Positions 52,737 through 55,784 of a stretch of DNA of 55,784 bases are shown here, piece by piece. A model generated the notes under the pieces. That model had not been told where the DNA came from. It did not search any database and was given only the letters and a program-made list of their open reading frames with translations. Position 1 is the first letter of the stretch. Each line of letters starts with the position of its first letter. The DNA is taken from contig CAIYBN010000036.1 of assembly GCA_903924465.1 (NCBI GenBank), forward strand, positions 1 through 55,784, given 5' to 3'. A program made the position numbers and the translations under genes. The stretch is from an uncultured Myxococcales bacterium (GTDB lineage: Bacteria > Myxococcota_A > UBA9042).

Positions 52737-54068
52737 CTACGCGCCAATCTGCTGCCAACCGCCATGACGCGCCACGGCAACAATCGCCGCGCTGGCCGCC
52801 TCAACCGCGGCACCTGCCTCATCCGCCTCGGCCACGGCGTGCCCTGCCGCCTGCAGCAAGGCGACGACCTCCGGGCGCTGATACGGATCCGCGCTCGGCC
52901 AACTCGCGTAGCTGAGCGCAAAGTGTGCCGTCTGGAGGAACGCCTTTTTGTCCGGTTCCAACGCAGTCAGCTCCAGCTTGAGGCGATGCGGCGCCGCGGG
53001 ATGGCTGAACAGCAATTCGCCCGGCCGGGTCGCGGGCTTCGGAGGTGGCGAACTATCCGCCCGCGTGGCGAGGAACGCCAGTCGTTCGGCCGCCAACGCC
53101 GGATCGACGGAACGCTTGCGCAGCGCCGCCTGCAGCAACGGCAGCGGATCGTCGTGGCGAGCGCGCAGAGCCTGAGCGGCGCCATAGGCCACGTATCCGT
53201 GCTCAAGCCCGGGACAGATGGCGCGGACCGAGCACGACGCGCAACTCGCCTCCGGGCGCACGCGGTTGGTCAGCTGGTGCCCCGAATCGCGGTAGCTGGC
53301 ATCGGACAGGTGCCGATTGAAAAACTGCTCATCCGCGGCCATGAGCCCCAACTCGTGCGACGAATCGGCGTGCTCGTCGAGGCGGCACAGCGGAAAATTA
53401 TCGAACCAGAACGGCACATTGCGCTCCGTCAGATAATCCGCCGCTGGCTTGATGTCGACATCTTCGTAGCGCAACGCCCGGCCATGCACGCGTGCCTCAC
53501 TCGCCGCACGTCCGGTCAACGCGACGAACTTGAACTTGAAACGTCCGGGAATGCGCGGAAAAGACTCGGTCACGTATTGGGCAATGCCCAGCAGATGCGC
53601 GCGGTTCTCCTCGCAAACCACGACGTTGAAGATGGTCGGCAACGCCAATTCGTTGAGTTGCCCCAGGGCAATCGCCTGACGGGAAAAGGAATTGGCGCGC
53701 GCAATGGCGTTGGCAATTTCCGGCGTGTGGCCGTGCAGCGAAAACTCGATGTAGTCCAGGCCGGCGGCAATCTGCTGGCGCAAGTAGCCGATCTTCGACA
53801 CGATCGAGCCGTTGGTCGTCACGCCGATGCGCGAGAACCCAAGACGGCGCGCCTCGGCCACAATCAGCGGAAGATCCTTGCGGAAGAACGTCTCACCGCC
53901 CATGAACGTGATGTGTTCCGCACCGCGTTCGCGCAGATCCGCGAGCAACTTGCCGACCTGCTCCGTCGTCGGATTGGTGTGCGCGGGCCTCTCTACGTCG
54001 TCCTCGAGGCAAAAAACGCATGCCTGATTGCACCCTTCCTGAATCTCAAGGATGGCCGTCTTCGTCAT
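52737..54068 (-). CDS. Radical SAM protein with C-terminal Cys cluster
   Basis: A 443-residue radical SAM enzyme. ATG 54068 (GAGG 10 nt upstream) is preferred over a longer frame. The 4Fe-4S site is CNQACVFC (CxxxCxxC, about residues 13-20), followed by MGGETFFR (the GGE motif) and TTNGSIVSKI. A later cluster, CASCSVRAICPG, resembles the auxiliary-cluster Cys of SPASM/twitch enzymes. The last 130 residues are unrelated to the core and rich in Ala. Such proteins modify peptides, proteins or cofactors; the substrate is not visible. It is divergent from a small secreted lipoprotein gene, which could be chance. Confidence 0.85.
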   Translation of the reverse strand: MTKTAILEIQEGCNQACVFCLEDDVERPAHTNPTTEQVGKLLADLRERGAEHITFMGGETFFRKDLPLIVAEARRLGFSRIGVTTNGSIVSKIGYLRQQIAAGLDYIEFSLHGHTPEIANAIARANSFSRQAIALGQLNELALPTIFNVVVCEENRAHLLGIAQYVTESFPRIPGRFKFKFVALTGRAASEARVHGRALRYEDVDIKPAADYLTERNVPFWFDNFPLCRLDEHADSSHELGLMAADEQFFNRHLSDASYRDSGHQLTNRVRPEASCASCSVRAICPGLEHGYVAYGAAQALRARHDDPLPLLQAALRKRSVDPALAAERLAFLATRADSSPPPKPATRPGELLFSHPAAPHRLKLELTALEPDKKAFLQTAHFALSYASWPSADPYQRPEVVALLQAAGHAVAEADEAGAAVEAASAAIVAVARHGGWQQIGA

Positions 54069-54394
54069 GTTCGATGAACCTCGCTCTGGATGCGCCAAGT
54101 CGCGCCAAACACCGTCGAGACGCCGCGCTTCTTTCACGCCGCGCGCCCGTTCGCCAACCTCACCTGCACCGTCGTGTTGCCCGCACAGCACACGCGCTCC
54201 GTCCAGTCTGACGTTGAGGCCCGCCTTCGTCAAGAACTGTTTTTGCCATACATTTCATAACATTATGTGTGGTCGCAGCGGACCGACGCCTCGGCATCGT
54301 TGGCAGGTCGACATCGCTCCCGGGGACCGCCCTGCGTGCTACCTTGAAACTACCGGGCGGCAAATGGGTCCCCGTTCGGCCCGAGGAGGTCAGC
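54069..54394. promoter_or_regulatory. 326-bp divergent region with AT-rich palindrome
   Basis: No gene is seen. An AT-rich island at 54240-54270 stands out from the GC-rich surroundings and includes CATAACATTATG (54257-54268), an inverted repeat of two 5-base arms with a 2-base centre. TTGCCA lies just to its left (54244-54249) and could be a -35 for rightward transcription, but the spacing to TATGTG is only 15 bp. An operator or promoter for the two divergent genes is plausible. Confidence 0.35.
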
Positions 54395-54898
54395 ATGCGA
54401 ATTGCCGTTTCGATCGACAAGTGGCCGCCCGCACGAGCGTTCTGGAATTTGCTCGTCTTGGCGTCTGCCATCAGCGGCTGTGGTGCATCGGTTCACGATA
54501 CCGCGACGACCGTGCCGACCGTGGCACGCACGTGCGAGCGAGCGGACGCTGGCCACGCTGCCGGTTGCAATTCCGCGACCGTCCTCGCCGCCGCCGAGTC
54601 CAACATCCGATTCTCTGGCAGTTGTCTGGTCAGAAGCGCCGGGGGCACACGCATGGTTTGCCAGGACTTCTGGAACTTTCCCGGTTCAGAATTGGCAAGC
54701 ACGGAACAAAATAGCTGCGTTGTCTCCGGGGCAAAATGGTCGGAGAGTGCGTGTCCCGAGGCGGATCGGCTCGGTGGATGCCGATCCAAGGTCGAGGAGA
54801 ACGGTGCCTACGTCGTGCAGTGGTATTACATCGCCAGCTTGGCTGCGGAGGCGAAGGAAATCTGCACGCGGGACGGTTCGAGCACGTGGTTGGACTGA
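54395..54898 (+). CDS. Small Cys-containing lipoprotein
   Basis: A 167-residue protein. ATG 54395 follows GAGGAGG with a 5-nt spacer, so longer frames are rejected. The signal ends in lipobox ISGC (SAISGCG). The mature domain has several Cys (CERADAGHAAGC, SGSCLV, SSACP-like pairs and CTRDGS near the end), suggesting a small disulfide-stabilised fold. No family is recognised. It converges on the NTF2-like gene and is divergent from the radical SAM gene. Confidence 0.75.
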   Translation: MRIAVSIDKWPPARAFWNLLVLASAISGCGASVHDTATTVPTVARTCERADAGHAAGCNSATVLAAAESNIRFSGSCLVRSAGGTRMVCQDFWNFPGSELASTEQNSCVVSGAKWSESACPEADRLGGCRSKVEENGAYVVQWYYIASLAAEAKEICTRDGSSTWLD

Positions 54899-54902
54899 TC
54901 CG

Positions 54903-55463
54903 CTAACGCGTTTCAGGCAACATGCCGCGCGCGCGGGCGCTCAGCCACGACGCGACGAGAAAACCGCGGCTGAAGGCGGGGCGAAAGGCGCGCCGATAGA
55001 ACCAGCCGGTGACGGGAAGCGCAGCGATCATGTCGGCGATGCTCCACATCTCCTCGTGCGCTTGAATCAGCACCTTCGGCTCCGGGCCTTCGCCATCGAT
55101 GAGCAGGAAGTCGTAGACCAGAATCGTGCGCAGCGGATACATGAACAGGCGACCGAGTGGCCGCAGTTTCATCACGCCATCGACGATGGCCCGACCGCCC
55201 AGTCCATCCGGCGTCAACTGTACGCTCACCTGAGTGATATCGAGCACGAACTGAAACATCGCGTGAAACCCCGCGATGCCAAGCCGATATTTCGCCCGGC
55301 CGGACGCTTGCTGCCACGGATCGGTGAAGCGGACGTGTTCGTCGAGCATCGCCGCGACCTCCGCATCGGCCAGCTTGGGATCGACGCTCGTGTCGTAAAG
55401 CAGTTGCGAGATGTGTCGAAAGCGGCTTTCAAGATTGCGAACCAAGTCGGCGTGTTGTTTCAT
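54903..55463 (-). CDS. NTF2/SnoaL-like protein
   Basis: A 186-residue protein. ATG 55463 follows GGAGGGAATTC. The sequence fits the cone-shaped NTF2-like fold: VAAMLDEHVRFTDPWQQASG (early helix and strand), FHAMFQFVLDI, GRAIVDGVMKLRPLG and LVYDFLLIDGEG. The last part is basic and hydrophobic (FYRRAFRPAFSRGFLVASWL), possibly membrane associated. Such folds bind small hydrophobic ligands or catalyse isomerisation; no function can be assigned. Confidence 0.75.
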   Translation of the reverse strand: MKQHADLVRNLESRFRHISQLLYDTSVDPKLADAEVAAMLDEHVRFTDPWQQASGRAKYRLGIAGFHAMFQFVLDITQVSVQLTPDGLGGRAIVDGVMKLRPLGRLFMYPLRTILVYDFLLIDGEGPEPKVLIQAHEEMWSIADMIAALPVTGWFYRRAFRPAFSRGFLVASWLSARARGMLPETR

Positions 55464-55784
55464 GAATTCCCTCCGTCTTCAACGCAATCGCGGCGCCACG
55501 ACCCAGTCGGCGTCGGCGAAATCGAGTCTGGGCGTGGGCCGTTCGCGCGTCAAGGCGAGGCTCGCACCCAAGCACGGCGAACTTGACCAAAGATCTAAAC
55601 ATGCTGACCTATGTCCAACATCAAGTTCTTCCGGTCAGACTTGTTGTCAACGGCCACACCAACTGCACCACAGTTCGGCCACAAACTAGGTACCACCCCG
55701 CGCAAGCGAAGCGAGCGCATGCCCGCGAGGTCGCGCGCAGCGCGAACAAGCGTACCCGCGCTTACACGCACACCTGACGCCGCA
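55464..55784. other. Right edge, no gene seen
   Basis: No gene is supported. A TTGACA (minus strand, 55650-55645) could be a leftward -35 for the NTF2-like gene, but no good -10 follows. The last 80 bp are GC-rich and repetitive in character (GCGAAGCGAGCGCATGCCCG), somewhat like the intergenic element at 6779-6994. Confidence 0.35.

Overview
The window looks like chromosomal DNA of a high-GC Gram-negative bacterium, most likely a myxobacterium or relative (Myxococcota). The grounds are strong G/C preference at third codon positions, many secreted lipoproteins with acidic Asp/Ala linkers, cysteine cassettes of the C-x-D-G-x-x-C-T type, Lcl/DUF1566 domains and a MopE-like metal-binding motif. 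This placement is inferred from protein style; no rRNA or tRNA gene is present. I see no phage, insertion sequence, CRISPR array or integrase. 32 protein genes are called with fair confidence, plus one possible gene remnant.

Layout. 1-5340: a 1,524-residue lipoprotein read leftward and a possible gene remnant. 5355-7140: a membrane protein, a His-rich small protein and two intergenic repeat structures (a long hairpin with an alternative partner, and a 216-bp element with 13-bp inverted ends holding 43-bp tandem repeats). 7141-20372: a polytopic membrane protein, a beta-barrel, a 2,283-residue lipoprotein that I read as four consecutive seven-bladed propellers joined by cysteine cassettes, and a divergent 1,012-residue Cys-rich lipoprotein. 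20385-31238: PurT, a GMC oxidoreductase with a small upstream partner, a Cys-rich lipoprotein, an alpha/beta hydrolase, a threonine-dehydrogenase-like enzyme, a sulfatase-modifying-factor-fold lipoprotein, a PI-PLC-like lipoprotein, a small exported protein and HtpG. 31414-38379: a lipoprotein with a ThuA-like region, then a translationally coupled pair (an SHMT-like/class II aldolase fusion and an animal-type serine dehydratase), then a membrane protein fused to a spermidine-synthase-like domain. 38508-45608: a leftward group of a NACHT-type NTPase with a lipoprotein signal, a proline-rich outer-membrane barrel, and two lipoproteins. 45707-49527: coupled glycogen genes (branching and debranching enzymes). 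49623-55463: MetG, a PAP2 phosphatase, a radical SAM protein, a small lipoprotein and an NTF2-like protein.

How they fit together. Much of the region is devoted to the cell envelope: about ten predicted lipoproteins plus two beta-barrels. A second theme is beta-hydroxy amino acid chemistry: the SHMT/aldolase fusion has the domain order known from fluorothreonine transaldolase, it overlaps a serine/threonine dehydratase gene, and a threonine-dehydrogenase-like gene with all metal ligands lies 7 kb away. The best candidates for something undescribed are this fusion and dehydratase pair, the lipid-anchored NACHT NTPase next to an outer-membrane operon, and the 28-blade propeller lipoprotein.
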